Assembly: GCA_023436145.1 (NCBI GenBank)
Contig: JAEZKP010000035.1
Coordinates: 4,552-68,551 of the forward strand
Direction: 5' to 3'
Length of the DNA: 64,000 bases
From: Fibrobacterota bacterium
Lineage (GTDB): Bacteria > Fibrobacterota > Chitinivibrionia > Chitinivibrionales > Chitinispirillaceae
The position numbers and the translations under genes were made by a program. Positions 27,494 through 37,720 of the stretch are shown piece after piece (within the stretch, counting starts at the first letter, position 1; every line of letters starts with the position of its first letter). The notes under the pieces were generated by a model. The model was not told the origin of the DNA. It saw nothing but the letters and a program-made list of their open reading frames with translations, and made no database searches.

Positions 27494-28443
27494 GGAGTCT
27501 GTTTTACTTTTCTAAAACGTATGAAACCATAAATCAGAGCAATCACTACCAAAAAAGGAGATAACAAAACAGAGACAAACTCTGCAATAAACCGTTTATG
27601 GAGTAAGTGAGACAAACCAGACCTGCGCAAACCAAGCATACCGGTCAGAAGCAGATGAACAAGAGCCAGCCACCTTTTCTTAACTGGAAAAACGGAGGCC
27701 ATCGCATAAAAAGAGATTGCTAAGAGTTGTAAAGTAACGGAAGGGGTAAACGGTGATCGGATGTATCGACAGTACATCTGGCGGTGCTTCAGATATAAAA
27801 GAGGATCAAATCTTCTGTTCCAGCAGTTTTTAAGTAGATCCCAGTATTCCCAATGACGGAAACGGTGTTCGACTCTGATTTTTGCACAGTAGTCAATTAT
27901 TCCACCTTTTTCCAACACCGAGAATGCCAGATCAGCATCCTCCCTTTGAACTGAAAAACGCGAATCGAATCCTCCTGCATCCAGAAATACTTTTTTACGA
28001 TAAAAGATGTTATTGGTTCGCATAGCCGGTTTTTCCAACCGTTTGGCCTCGCTATGCATCCCAAGGTTGAGGGCATTTTTCTCCACAGAGGTATAACCTT
28101 CTACTGCAGAACAATTTACATGCATTCGCAGATAGTTGAGACCCTCAGAAATCCAGTTTTGGTATGGAATGCAATCATCATCGGTAAAAGCTAAAATTTC
28201 ACCTTTGGAGGCAGCAACACCCAGATTCCTTTTGGTACTTATATTCTTATCATCCAGAAAGAACCATCTTACCTGCTTATATTTTTTCTTCAGGGTTTGC
28301 GGGTCATAATCACATATAACAATTGTCTCAAAGAGTTTTTTTTCCACATTTTGATTCTGCAACGCATCCAGCAGTCCGCAGATCATCTGCGGTCTGTGAG
28401 AGGCTACTACCACACTAAGCTCAATTTTTTCTTTCATAAACAT
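27490..28443 (-). CDS. Glycosyltransferase family 2 protein
   Basis: A 317-residue GT-A enzyme. The N-terminal strand LSVVVASHRP begins the nucleotide-binding domain, the metal motif is D-D-D in AFTDDDCIP near residues 90-96, and the acceptor-site segment GGFDSRFSVQREDADLAF follows at about 155-172. Two hydrophobic helices near 235-300 anchor it in the membrane. The frame opens at ATG-TTT-ATG; Met3 may be the true start. It is the first gene of a two-gene glycosylation unit with the GT4 gene. Confidence 0.92.
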   Translation of the reverse strand: MFMKEKIELSVVVASHRPQMICGLLDALQNQNVEKKLFETIVICDYDPQTLKKKYKQVRWFFLDDKNISTKRNLGVAASKGEILAFTDDDCIPYQNWISEGLNYLRMHVNCSAVEGYTSVEKNALNLGMHSEAKRLEKPAMRTNNIFYRKKVFLDAGGFDSRFSVQREDADLAFSVLEKGGIIDYCAKIRVEHRFRHWEYWDLLKNCWNRRFDPLLYLKHRQMYCRYIRSPFTPSVTLQLLAISFYAMASVFPVKKRWLALVHLLLTGMLGLRRSGLSHLLHKRFIAEFVSVLLSPFLVVIALIYGFIRFRKVKQTP

Positions 28444-28553
28444 ATAACAATAATATCAACTGCTCAAAAGGTCTGCAACTCTCTAATTGAATTTTGCTAT
28501 ATTATGTTTAAAACCATGGACCAACTCTTAAAAACAAACGATTGGAGTTAATA

Positions 28554-29141
28554 ATGAGATTATTAGTTTTAATGGCAGCATTTTTAATTGTCAGTTCTTC
28601 CAATGTTTTGGCCGGTGATATGGTTTTAACCCTTGATGATGGAAGAGAAGCAATTTTACATGAAGATAACACCTGGGGCTTTGCACAATTTTCGGTAACC
28701 GACGGTAGCGAAGAAGATCTATACATCACTTTGGAAAATGGAAAAACAATCTGTTTGAAAACCGATTACACCTGGGATTACTCCAAAGGAAAACCAACCC
28801 AGAAAAAATCGGAAAAAGAGTTGCCCAGCATTTATGCAAATGGTTCTGCAACCAAACCTACTCTGGATCAGGCGGTTCAGGCTGCTATCTCTGAAGCTGT
28901 CGAACGTGCGACCACCAGACTTCTTCCATACGCCAGGAAATCCAAACTGACTTCCAAATATCTTAATGCCTGTATAAGGAATGAGTTGGGACCTAATGGA
29001 GCCGAAACCAGCTACAAACCAGGCTGGACCGCCCAGGCGAAGGTCACTCTGACCAGTGTTCAGGTAAAAAACATAATTGATTGTGTTGCTACACAGATCG
29101 ACATGGCAACGCCTGCAAGCCCGGAATCAGCAAAGAAGTAA
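28554..29141 (+). CDS. Exported protein with DUF3157-like repeats
   Basis: A 195-residue protein with a signal peptide ending near VLAG. Two short repeats, LDDGREAILHEDNTWGF and LENGKTICLKTDYTWDY, resemble the strand-turn unit of DUF3157-type proteins. A helical C-terminal domain of about 100 residues with two cysteines follows. The ATG at 28554 has GGAG upstream; the frame extends four codons to a TTG. Function unknown. Confidence 0.75.
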   Translation: MRLLVLMAAFLIVSSSNVLAGDMVLTLDDGREAILHEDNTWGFAQFSVTDGSEEDLYITLENGKTICLKTDYTWDYSKGKPTQKKSEKELPSIYANGSATKPTLDQAVQAAISEAVERATTRLLPYARKSKLTSKYLNACIRNELGPNGAETSYKPGWTAQAKVTLTSVQVKNIIDCVATQIDMATPASPESAKK

Positions 29142-29170
29142 AATATTCAAACCTGAAAGGTTATTTTTCA

Positions 29171-29196
29171 TTTATGACAAAATTCGATGTCATAAA
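29171..29196. terminator. Possible hairpin between convergent genes
   Basis: An 8-bp stem, TTTATGAC with GTCATAAA, in the 70-base gap between two convergent genes. No clear U-run follows on either strand, so it is only a weak terminator candidate. Confidence 0.25.
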
Positions 29197-29210
29197 GCGA
29201 AAAAGGTCAA

Positions 29211-29957
29211 CTAACGTTCTTTCGCCACACTTGTACGCAACTCAGCTGTAATCTTTGAAGCTTGTTGTGGAAAGTTAAGTGGAACGACTGAATATCTGGA
29301 ATACCAGATCTGATTTGTCTGAAAAGTTATCGTGCTGCGACATATAAACAGGTAATCTCCGGGAGTAACCAACACTGATCTGCTGGATTCGGGAAAGAGA
29401 TTAAAGGAGATCTTTTTCCCGGTGGTTCTGTTTATCAGGTTGATATTATAAGTATAGTTTTTTGGAGCAGTTACTGTGAAAATAGAAAAGTTATCATTAT
29501 AGTTTTTATCCAGTATCGAGGTGTATGCAGGATCAACCTGAACCATGGGATCAAAGAAGATTGCTTTCCAGTCCGGCCCGAATTGATCAGCGGAATAGGT
29601 TTTGGTTTTTATTTTTATCAGAGAGTTTTCTGTATGCACTTTACTTGCACACCGCTCCACCCCTTCCAGTGATAATTTAAAGTTTTTGTCTAACTTTTCA
29701 GCTGGAGAATGTAACCAGACAATGTGTTTTTCTATCTCCTTTTTCCACAATATTGGATCAACAAATTTCGATCTGTAGGCATCCGGTATTTCAGCAGAAG
29801 GAGCACTTTTGAGCAGTGCTTCAGTAAAAATTGGCAACGCTTCAACATAGTTTCCAACCAGTTCTGCCTGATTGGCTTTCTTTAAATTCCCAGACTGATT
29901 AAACAGATCACAAGAAATGAAAAAAAACACAACTATCAGCACCAGATGCTTTTTCAT
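29211..29957 (-). CDS. Lipoprotein of unknown function
   Basis: A 248-residue lipoprotein with a short signal peptide and lipobox F-I-S-C (Cys at residue 16). An N-terminal helical hairpin resembles a TPR (ANQAELVGNYVEALPIFTEAL). The C-terminal third is beta-rich with VLVTPGDYLFICRS, a pattern like that of PEGA or carboxypeptidase-regulatory modules. GGAG is eight bases before the ATG. It converges with the DUF3157-like gene. Confidence 0.75.
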   Translation of the reverse strand: MKKHLVLIVVFFFISCDLFNQSGNLKKANQAELVGNYVEALPIFTEALLKSAPSAEIPDAYRSKFVDPILWKKEIEKHIVWLHSPAEKLDKNFKLSLEGVERCASKVHTENSLIKIKTKTYSADQFGPDWKAIFFDPMVQVDPAYTSILDKNYNDNFSIFTVTAPKNYTYNINLINRTTGKKISFNLFPESSRSVLVTPGDYLFICRSTITFQTNQIWYSRYSVVPLNFPQQASKITAELRTSVAKER

Positions 29958-30361
29958 GGTAGTACTCCAATAAATTAATGACTTCGGTTACCATTAATCG
30001 TAATATATAAAAGGAATTGTTGAAAATAACAGTTTTAGGAAAGGAATTTCGCGCATTGCATTATTAATTAAATTACCCCGGGCAAATGGTAATGAGGAGA
30101 ACTCTTTAAAGGCTTGTTAAAACTAAATCAACAACATTAATTATCCTCGAACTATATTAGCAATACTTCATCAAAAGAGCGGGTCCGTTAATTGCTTATA
30201 CTTCTACAGCGGTTCTTGAATTGATGATGAAATTTTAATCTCGCCACAGGGGAATTCCTGAGTAAAATTCTTTTAAATTTCCAGTCTTATTTCTGGGTTG
30301 TTTTTCAAGCAGCAGTTTGTTTTGCGTTATACTGAATACATTCGATATGAAGGGAGATATG
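29958..30361. other. Gene-free stretch between divergent lipoprotein and glgB genes
   Basis: About 400 bases separating two divergent genes, so both promoters should lie here. It is AT-rich and has no reading frame or structured RNA that I recognise. The in-frame extension of glgB into this stretch (to 30317) is rejected on ribosome-site grounds. Confidence 0.4.
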
Positions 30362-32317
30362 ATGAAGGCAAAAACTGCAGAGAAAGTTGAGCAGCGAGTT
30401 AAAACGGGAGTCTCGCTGTTTACAGATTATGATATCTATCTATTTAAGCAAGGCAATCATTTCAGGCTGTTTGAAAAATTAGGCGCACACCCTATGACAG
30501 TCGAAGGGGTAAACGGAACCTATTTTGCAGTTTGGGCCCCCAATGCTAAAAAAGTATCGGTTGTAGGCGATTTCAACTACTGGAACACTCAAACCCATCC
30601 TCTGTTTTCCCGTTGGGACAGTTCTGGAATCTGGGAGGGATTTTTACCGGGAATAGGGATCGGTGCACTCTATAAATTCAATATCGAATCCAATGTCAAT
30701 GGATACAAGGCTAACCGTGGAGATCCTTTTGCCCTATACTGGGAAGAGCCACCTAAAACCTCTCCCATTGTCTGGAATCTCGACTATGAGTGGCACGATA
30801 GTGAATGGATGAAAAACCGAAAGAAAAATAACGCCTTAAATTCACCTATCTCCATCTATGAACTTCACATCGGCTCCTGGCGAAGAAAAGTTGAAGATGA
30901 GAATCGCTGGCTGAGTTACCGCGAACTAGGCCCGGAGCTTGCCGAGTATATAAAAAGAGAAGGGTTTACCCATGTAGAATTTTTGCCGGTTATGGAACAT
31001 CCCTTCTACGGTTCATGGGGATATCAGACTACTGGATATTTTGCCCCCACCAGTCGTTATGGTTCACCACAGGATTTCATGTGCCTTATCGATTATCTTC
31101 ACCAGCAGGGAATAGGGGTTATTTTAGACTGGGTACCAAGCCATTTTCCCGGTGATGAGCATGGTTTGGCCTTTTTTGACGGTACCTGCGTTTATGAACA
31201 TGCAGACCCTAAAAAAGGTTTTCACCCAGACTGGAAAAGCTTCATTTTTAATTACGGACGCAACGAAGTTCAGGCATTTCTTATGAGCAGCGCAATTTTC
31301 TGGCTGGAAAAATACCATGCAGATGGATTGCGGGTCGATGCTGTTGCATCCATGCTTTATCTCGATTATTCCCGCAATGAAGGGGAATGGATACCCAACT
31401 GTTTCGGTGGCAGAGAGAATCTGGAAGCTATTGCATTTCTTAAGAGGTTTAATGAAGAAGTCTATAAAGCATTCCCTGATGTGCAAACCATTGCCGAAGA
31501 ATCCACCGCCTGGCCTATGGTTTCCAGACCTACATATGTGGGTGGTCTGGGTTTCGGCATGAAATGGAACATGGGCTGGATGCACGATGTGACTACCTAT
31601 ATGAGTAAAAATCCAGTTTACAGAAAGTATCATCATGGTGAACTGACCTTCAGCATGCTTTATGCATTCACCGAAAACTACGTACTGCCATTATCTCACG
31701 ATGAGGTAGTCCATGGTAAAGGCTCACTGGTAAATAAAATGCCCGGTGATGACTGGCAAAAGCTGGCTAATCTAAGACTTATCCTATCTTACGAATTCAT
31801 GCACCCTGGAAAAAAACTGCTCTTCATGGGTGGAGAATTCGGGCAATGGGATGAATGGAGCCATGACCAGAGCCTTCAATGGCATCTCACCCAATGGGAA
31901 CGCCATGCTGGAGTCCAGAAAATGGTTGCAGATCTTAATACAATCTATAGAAATACACCCTCCCTTTACGAATATGATTTCGACCCCAAGGGTTTTGAGT
32001 GGATCGACTGTAATGATTGGGAAAACAGCATCCTAACCTTCATCAGAAAAGGCAGTAACCCCAATGATATAGTTTTGGTGGCCTGCAATTTTACCCCTGT
32101 CCCACGAAATGCATATCGGGTCGGGGTACCGCTGCCCGGCTATTGGGAGGAAATCCTGAACAGTGATGCAAATGTGTACGGTGGAAGCGGAATCGGGAAC
32201 GCTGGTGGAATCTCTTCCGAATCGGTTTCGTGGCATGGTAAAAAGAACTCGATTCTGATCACTTTACCCCCTCTGGCTACAGTAGTCTTCAAACTTCGCC
32301 ATAGCCAATCCGGCTAA
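30362..32317 (+). CDS. glgB: 1,4-alpha-glucan branching enzyme
   Basis: A 651-residue enzyme that makes alpha-1,6 branches in glycogen. The N-terminal CBM48 domain contains FAVWAPNAKKVSVVGDFN, and the GH13 barrel follows. Catalytic segments are DGLRVDAVASM (nucleophile Asp, about residue 326) and T-I-A-E-E-S-T (acid/base Glu, about 379-380). The transition-state Asp is in PLSHDEVVHG. The C-terminal all-beta domain ends in PPLATVVFKL. The frame starts at 30317, but GGGAG sits five bases before the ATG at 30362. A strong terminator follows 20 bases after the stop. No other glg gene is adjacent. Confidence 0.97.
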   Translation: MKAKTAEKVEQRVKTGVSLFTDYDIYLFKQGNHFRLFEKLGAHPMTVEGVNGTYFAVWAPNAKKVSVVGDFNYWNTQTHPLFSRWDSSGIWEGFLPGIGIGALYKFNIESNVNGYKANRGDPFALYWEEPPKTSPIVWNLDYEWHDSEWMKNRKKNNALNSPISIYELHIGSWRRKVEDENRWLSYRELGPELAEYIKREGFTHVEFLPVMEHPFYGSWGYQTTGYFAPTSRYGSPQDFMCLIDYLHQQGIGVILDWVPSHFPGDEHGLAFFDGTCVYEHADPKKGFHPDWKSFIFNYGRNEVQAFLMSSAIFWLEKYHADGLRVDAVASMLYLDYSRNEGEWIPNCFGGRENLEAIAFLKRFNEEVYKAFPDVQTIAEESTAWPMVSRPTYVGGLGFGMKWNMGWMHDVTTYMSKNPVYRKYHHGELTFSMLYAFTENYVLPLSHDEVVHGKGSLVNKMPGDDWQKLANLRLILSYEFMHPGKKLLFMGGEFGQWDEWSHDQSLQWHLTQWERHAGVQKMVADLNTIYRNTPSLYEYDFDPKGFEWIDCNDWENSILTFIRKGSNPNDIVLVACNFTPVPRNAYRVGVPLPGYWEEILNSDANVYGGSGIGNAGGISSESVSWHGKKNSILITLPPLATVVFKLRHSQSG

Positions 32318-32336
32318 AATAGATCTTACCATTCCT

Positions 32337-32368
32337 ATCCCCTCTCAAAGCAGAGGGGATACTTTTTT
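32337..32368 (+). terminator. Rho-independent terminator of glgB
   Basis: A perfect 9-bp stem (ATCCCCTCT with AGAGGGGAT), a six-base loop, and six U directly after, 20 bases beyond the glgB stop. Confidence 0.92.
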
Positions 32369-32581
32369 AATTGTTATAGTTCCAAAAAACACCACCTCTT
32401 TATTTCCTTAATTCTCGAATACAGAAACTGCCCCCCAGTAATACAATTTTCACTTTTTTAGTGTTCTTGAGTATTTTGCAGATTTATATTGAAAAAAACC
32501 AGACATTCACATTAGTCTGCTTCCGGTATACACCCGGTATTACAGCTATTTTCATTCACCGCAGAGAAAGCCCATCTGCTG

Positions 32582-33814
32582 ATGAGTAAAACCATGATTA
32601 AAACCTCATTTTCTTTTTTTAACAGTTTTCGTTTTTCATTTTTCTCATTATTTCTCTTTCTTATCCTGGCCTCAAATTCATATCCCATTAAACCCTCCGC
32701 TGGGCTGGTGGTCCTGCCCCTTACTGCAGATTCAAATCTGATTGAAGTTCGAAACAGATTTAGCGACCACCTCATTAAAAAGCTAAAAGATACCGGATAT
32801 AACGCAATAGGAACCCGCTACCTGAGTAGTGCACTGAAAATGGGAAGCTGCGATAGCGAAGATTGCATGCAAAGAATTGCTTCTCTGGTAGGAGCCAGAT
32901 ATGTGATATTTGGGTCTGTCACCGGTGATACAAACACATACAAATTAGCTATTAGTGTTAAAGACCTTTTAGAAAACAAACACCTTCTCGCTACTAACCG
33001 TCTGTTGAGTGGTGGTGCCCAGGCAGCACTATACTATACCGATGAACTAACTTTGTTAATATCCCAATGTTTTGATGGAGCCACTCCATTAAAAGAAATA
33101 GACACTGCTGCACCAGGAGCACCTGATATTGAGACAACGAAAAAAGAGACTACAATCGATTCTGTAATAGAAATCACGCAGCAGCCCAGAGAGAACAATT
33201 CTGATACTGCGGATATTGTTGATTCTGCTGATTCTGCTCAATCTGATTCATCTGTCAGAGACCCTGCAGATTCAAATCTAACAAGATCAGAAATTAATGA
33301 CAGCATGAAAGTTATTACTATTGACAATAGACTTACAGAGCTAAAAAATGACACGTATATAATAACCGAACAAAACACTTCTTCAGTCAAGCCAGTACAA
33401 AGTCAGAAGTCAGATGTTGAAGATAGTTTTTCTGATAAACAAGTGAGTCTAAATTTACCCCACAATGTGTATACTCCTCCTCCAGTTTATGATAATAGAT
33501 CAATTTTAAAGCCTCTTCCCAGACAGTTGAATCAACAGTTTTTCCGGGGAGCCAGGCTGCTGGTGTTTGGTAATACCGCGATGGCCGGACTGATAAGTGG
33601 ACTGATAATTAATGATCGTGTGAAAAAAGGGTTAGATAAAGAAGCAGAATTGTATTTACAACATAAAAATGCGCCAAAAAAGGATATCATTTCGACATAC
33701 GACAGTTATATCAAACAAACTGAAAAAACCGACCGGTACTCAAAACTCCGCAATGCAATGTATGCAGTTTCCGGTGTTTGTGCGCTCGGTTTTACCATTT
33801 CCATCTTTTTCTGA
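32582..33814 (+). CDS. TolB/CsgG-like exported protein with C-terminal membrane segments
   Basis: A 410-residue protein with an N-terminal hydrophobic signal (about 18-34). Residues 38-165 follow the TolB-N/CsgG-like pattern: V-V-L-P-L strand, an L-x-x-x-L helix, then CDSEDCMQRIASLVGARYVIFGSV. A long acidic, Ser/Asp-rich linker covers about 170-300. The last 90 residues contain two hydrophobic stretches (about 326-346 and 387-408) with a charged loop between. It is 27 bases upstream of the giant FnIII lipoprotein and likely shares its transcript. A role in assembling or anchoring that surface protein is inferred. Confidence 0.75.
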   Translation: MSKTMIKTSFSFFNSFRFSFFSLFLFLILASNSYPIKPSAGLVVLPLTADSNLIEVRNRFSDHLIKKLKDTGYNAIGTRYLSSALKMGSCDSEDCMQRIASLVGARYVIFGSVTGDTNTYKLAISVKDLLENKHLLATNRLLSGGAQAALYYTDELTLLISQCFDGATPLKEIDTAAPGAPDIETTKKETTIDSVIEITQQPRENNSDTADIVDSADSAQSDSSVRDPADSNLTRSEINDSMKVITIDNRLTELKNDTYIITEQNTSSVKPVQSQKSDVEDSFSDKQVSLNLPHNVYTPPPVYDNRSILKPLPRQLNQQFFRGARLLVFGNTAMAGLISGLIINDRVKKGLDKEAELYLQHKNAPKKDIISTYDSYIKQTEKTDRYSKLRNAMYAVSGVCALGFTISIFF

Positions 33815-33841
33815 AGATATGGCACTTACTGGCAGGAAAGC

Positions 33842-36800
33842 ATGAAAATCAGAGTGAAAAGCTTAACTCATCGCTTCGTAGGAATTTTTTTCCCAATAAT
33901 TTTCATATTATCAGTATTCCACTGCAATATGAGAGATGGTGATATATTGGGCATGCGACAGCCTGAGAATGAAATAACCGGTTCAGTGATGGCAGATTCT
34001 TTCTGGAGTGAGTTTAATTTCACTGATTCCACAGGAACGATCCGCTGTTCTATAGCTGTTAATTTCAGAAATTATACTATAAAGGCCGGATACCATCCCG
34101 ATTCGCTGCTGATAAGTTACACCAGCGAATACGCGAATTTTACTCTGATTGGAGTAAACATTTACAAATCGATCTATTACCAATTGACAATAACAACCAT
34201 GACTGGTGACACTCTCAGGGATACCGGGTCGATAGTAACTCCAAAAGGTGCCCCCCCCAGAATGGTTAAAAATCTTCTGGCGACCTCTGATTTTTACGGT
34301 GTATACCTGCAATGGCCGCCCAGTGTTTCTGCTTCCGGTTACACTGTATATCGGAAAGAAATTTCAGATAGTACATTTGAGAAGATCGGTATCACTGCAG
34401 GGGTCAATTACTTTGATTCTCTTCAGTCGTTTTCCAGTTATATTTATTCGGTAAGAGCTTATAACGAATTTGGAGAAAGCAGATACGCAGAACCTGTTAC
34501 CAGCTTCAAGATCATCAATCTTTCCCCACCCAGATATCTATCTGCTTCTAAAGGCAGGTATTACCACCAGGTTCATCTGAACTGGAGTCCAAACAGTTTA
34601 GCCCGTTCAAGTTGTATTTTCAGATCTGACAGCGCTAATGGCCCCTATGTGGAGATCGCATCCTCAATAACCGACAGTTCATATATTGATAGCGTAAAGG
34701 ACAACTCCCTCTATTACTATAAAGTTTCTTCACAGGATCAGGATGGACGCAGAGGTCCGGCAAACAGTTATGACTCCGGCTTTGCCAGAGATTTTCTTGA
34801 TCCTCCACTGATTTCATTTATATCGGAAGGTACTTACGAAAACAAGATTTTTATCTATTGGACCCATGTAAATCAGGCTCTGGCTTACCGGGTTTACCGA
34901 TCTGAGGAAATTAACGGAAAATATAACCCAATCGCCACCATCAGTGATACTTTCTATGTAGATTATGTAAAATCTACCAAAAATTATTATTATGAGATTT
35001 CAACTATCAGTGTCGATAGCCAGGAAGGGCCACGCTCTCTTTTCAAAGCAGGATATGTGATTAAATCGGACCCACCATTACTTAAAGTAGATAAAAATTC
35101 ACAATCCTGCATATCATTAAACTGGGATACGGTGCCGGCAGCATATTATAAGATTTACAGAACTAATCACCCGGATTCACAAGCCATTTTAATCGACTCA
35201 ACCGAAAATAATTATTACTGCGATCAGGTATCCTCCGGAAGCATCTGGATGTACCTGATAAGCTCAGTCAGCCGATATGGTGTTGAAAGCAGGCTCAGTA
35301 ATGCTGTTATAGCGGAGGGCCCCGATCTCAGGGCACCGGAAAACCTGAGTGCTTCACAAGGCACAAACCAGGCATTCGTAGCACTAAGCTGGGATTCTGT
35401 TGCAGGTGCTATCGGATATCATTTATACCGATCTACTCCTAACAGTGGTTCCACTCTTATTTCCTCCAGAATAATTGATACTTTTTACATAGACTCTTCT
35501 GCTGCTGATACCAATTATTACCGGGTTTGTGCTTTAGATTCAACCGGTGCAGAAGGTCATTTCTCTGATCTGGTTACCGGCTACCCTGCTCCTCTGGACA
35601 TGGTTAAAAATCTTACCGGTTCAGTGGACATCCCACATACGCTGCAATTGAGCTGGGATGCTGCATCTCTTGCTGAAGGCTATATAATTTACCGTTCAGC
35701 CTTCGCGCTAAGCGGGCCATACATACCTGTTGACACAGTACATGAACCGGTTTACACTGATTCTACACGGGTATTCGCTTATTATAATGCAGCTGTAAAA
35801 TATCGCTCCCGTACCGGCAAAACCGGTGAACCGGTGTATTCCAGAAAACTTCAACCACCAACGGGTCTGCAACTTCAGGCAGAAACAGATCACCTGTATC
35901 TGACCTGGGACCAGGCAATGGGAGCCAGTTCCTATAATATTTACAGAGCTTCTGACACTGTCCATTTTTCCTTACTTACGAATTTACAAGACAATTTCTA
36001 CCATGACTCCGTGGTTGAAGGTACTTACTATTATCGAGTCAAATCTGTAAGTATAAACGGAGAAACAAATGATTTTGCTTCCACATCTATCAGACTTAAA
36101 AAGGGAGTACAGAACTTATCGGTGACAGCCGCAGGTGACAGCCTGAAACTGCAATGGTCCAAAGTTCCTGATGCAATCAATTACCAGATAGTCTTTAATA
36201 ATGAATCAGGGCAAGTTTTCTATACTTCCGGAATAATTGACACATTCACCTATTTTACTTTTACAGAATCGGACACATTCTATTTCAAAGTAATGGCTAA
36301 CGTAACTGGATATACTACTCCCTTCAGCGAGGTAAAAAGAGGGATTGTGATTGCCAGACCACTTGCACCAACTTTATCAGAGATTCAGAATAAATCCGGT
36401 TATGTGGTGCTATTATGGAATGCCAATCCTAACGGTGAACCTGCTACCAGTTACGTAATTTACAGATCTTCATCCGCCCAAAGCGGCTATGTTGCAATAG
36501 ACACTACTGTCGCTACTACTTACACCGATACGCCACCCACAATCGGTACCACATACTACTATAAAGTCGCTGGAATAAATCAGTCGGGAAAAGGAAAAGA
36601 AAGCAACTACTTATCAGGAAAAGCACTGTCCATTTCTGCCCCGCAGAATCTGATTGTCAGCAATAAACTCTATGGTACCCACATAGCGCTTTCCTGGTCG
36701 CCAGTTGATGGTGCGGAGAAGTACATAATCGGCAGAGCTGCGAATATCTATTCGGTACCGGTAGTTATAGACACCTGTTTGGATACTTTCTACAATGATT

Positions 36801-37720
36801 CCACTGCATCATCCCAATCTTCCATGGCTTATGCGATTGCATCAATCAAGGGTAGTGTAACCAGCAGCTGGAGTGTGTGGGGTACCGGATCAAAACTTAT
36901 CCCCCCCACCAACCTGTATGCAACAGGCAGCTATCTATACATCAGTTTAGCCTGGTCCAACCCATCAGGCGCGCCTAAATTCTATATTTACAGGTCTTCT
37001 GATAATGGTGGTTCTTATGTTAAAATTGACAGCACATTTACTGAACAGTATATGGATTCAGTGCGAAACGGCAATATTTACTATTACAGAGTTTCCTGTG
37101 CCAACCTCAATGAAAGTGAGTTGAGTCCAGGAACTACAGCCGCACGCCTGAATAAACCGCTCCCGCCGGCAACACTATGGGCAACAGAAGGCACCATCGA
37201 AGATACTATAGCAATTTCCTGGACGGCGAGCGTCGGAGCTACGCATTATGCGGTTTACAGATCCACAAACAGCTCTTTTACCAATCCGATTCTGGTAAAG
37301 ACAACCGGCAATGACACATCCTGTTTTGATCCGGTTTCTTCGGATTCATTTTATTATTATAAGGTAAAGGCTGTTAATTTTGCAGGAGAGAGTGTACTTT
37401 CTTCATTTACAACGAGAGGATTTCGGATACCGACAAACGTACCCCAGCCCCCTACCAACCTGCAGTCATCGCATTCTTCCGAGTATATATATTTGCACTG
37501 GACAGAGCCTGATTATCTGGTGACTCCATATATGGGATTTATTATTGAGCGGTCAGAGACGGAGGAAGGGCCATTTGCAGTGCTGGATTCCGTACCTTAT
37601 AATGCCTATTATGACGAGGCAGAGAAAAGCTACCCTCAGCAATACTGGTATCATGTGAGGGCGTATAACCGTCGAGGGGTGAGTGCGCCATCGAATACGG
37701 TTGTTGATTCCAGGCAGTAG
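33842..37720 (+). CDS. Giant lipoprotein with 13 fibronectin type III-like repeats
   Basis: A 1292-residue protein. The signal peptide ends in the lipobox V-F-H-C (Cys at about residue 29). A unique domain spans about 35-130, then 13 FnIII-like modules of 85-95 residues run to the end. Most modules show P-P/x-N-L near the start, L-x-W at strand B, Y-x-[I/V]-Y-R-S at strand C, a short D-S turn and Y-Y-Y-[K/R]-V at strand F. It has no catalytic domain and is expected on the outer membrane surface, perhaps for adhesion or as a spacer. AGGAA precedes the ATG. The gene ends just before the transposase-linked repeats. Confidence 0.92.
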   Translation: MKIRVKSLTHRFVGIFFPIIFILSVFHCNMRDGDILGMRQPENEITGSVMADSFWSEFNFTDSTGTIRCSIAVNFRNYTIKAGYHPDSLLISYTSEYANFTLIGVNIYKSIYYQLTITTMTGDTLRDTGSIVTPKGAPPRMVKNLLATSDFYGVYLQWPPSVSASGYTVYRKEISDSTFEKIGITAGVNYFDSLQSFSSYIYSVRAYNEFGESRYAEPVTSFKIINLSPPRYLSASKGRYYHQVHLNWSPNSLARSSCIFRSDSANGPYVEIASSITDSSYIDSVKDNSLYYYKVSSQDQDGRRGPANSYDSGFARDFLDPPLISFISEGTYENKIFIYWTHVNQALAYRVYRSEEINGKYNPIATISDTFYVDYVKSTKNYYYEISTISVDSQEGPRSLFKAGYVIKSDPPLLKVDKNSQSCISLNWDTVPAAYYKIYRTNHPDSQAILIDSTENNYYCDQVSSGSIWMYLISSVSRYGVESRLSNAVIAEGPDLRAPENLSASQGTNQAFVALSWDSVAGAIGYHLYRSTPNSGSTLISSRIIDTFYIDSSAADTNYYRVCALDSTGAEGHFSDLVTGYPAPLDMVKNLTGSVDIPHTLQLSWDAASLAEGYIIYRSAFALSGPYIPVDTVHEPVYTDSTRVFAYYNAAVKYRSRTGKTGEPVYSRKLQPPTGLQLQAETDHLYLTWDQAMGASSYNIYRASDTVHFSLLTNLQDNFYHDSVVEGTYYYRVKSVSINGETNDFASTSIRLKKGVQNLSVTAAGDSLKLQWSKVPDAINYQIVFNNESGQVFYTSGIIDTFTYFTFTESDTFYFKVMANVTGYTTPFSEVKRGIVIARPLAPTLSEIQNKSGYVVLLWNANPNGEPATSYVIYRSSSAQSGYVAIDTTVATTYTDTPPTIGTTYYYKVAGINQSGKGKESNYLSGKALSISAPQNLIVSNKLYGTHIALSWSPVDGAEKYIIGRAANIYSVPVVIDTCLDTFYNDSTASSQSSMAYAIASIKGSVTSSWSVWGTGSKLIPPTNLYATGSYLYISLAWSNPSGAPKFYIYRSSDNGGSYVKIDSTFTEQYMDSVRNGNIYYYRVSCANLNESELSPGTTAARLNKPLPPATLWATEGTIEDTIAISWTASVGATHYAVYRSTNSSFTNPILVKTTGNDTSCFDPVSSDSFYYYKVKAVNFAGESVLSSFTTRGFRIPTNVPQPPTNLQSSHSSEYIYLHWTEPDYLVTPYMGFIIERSETEEGPFAVLDSVPYNAYYDEAEKSYPQQYWYHVRAYNRRGVSAPSNTVVDSRQ

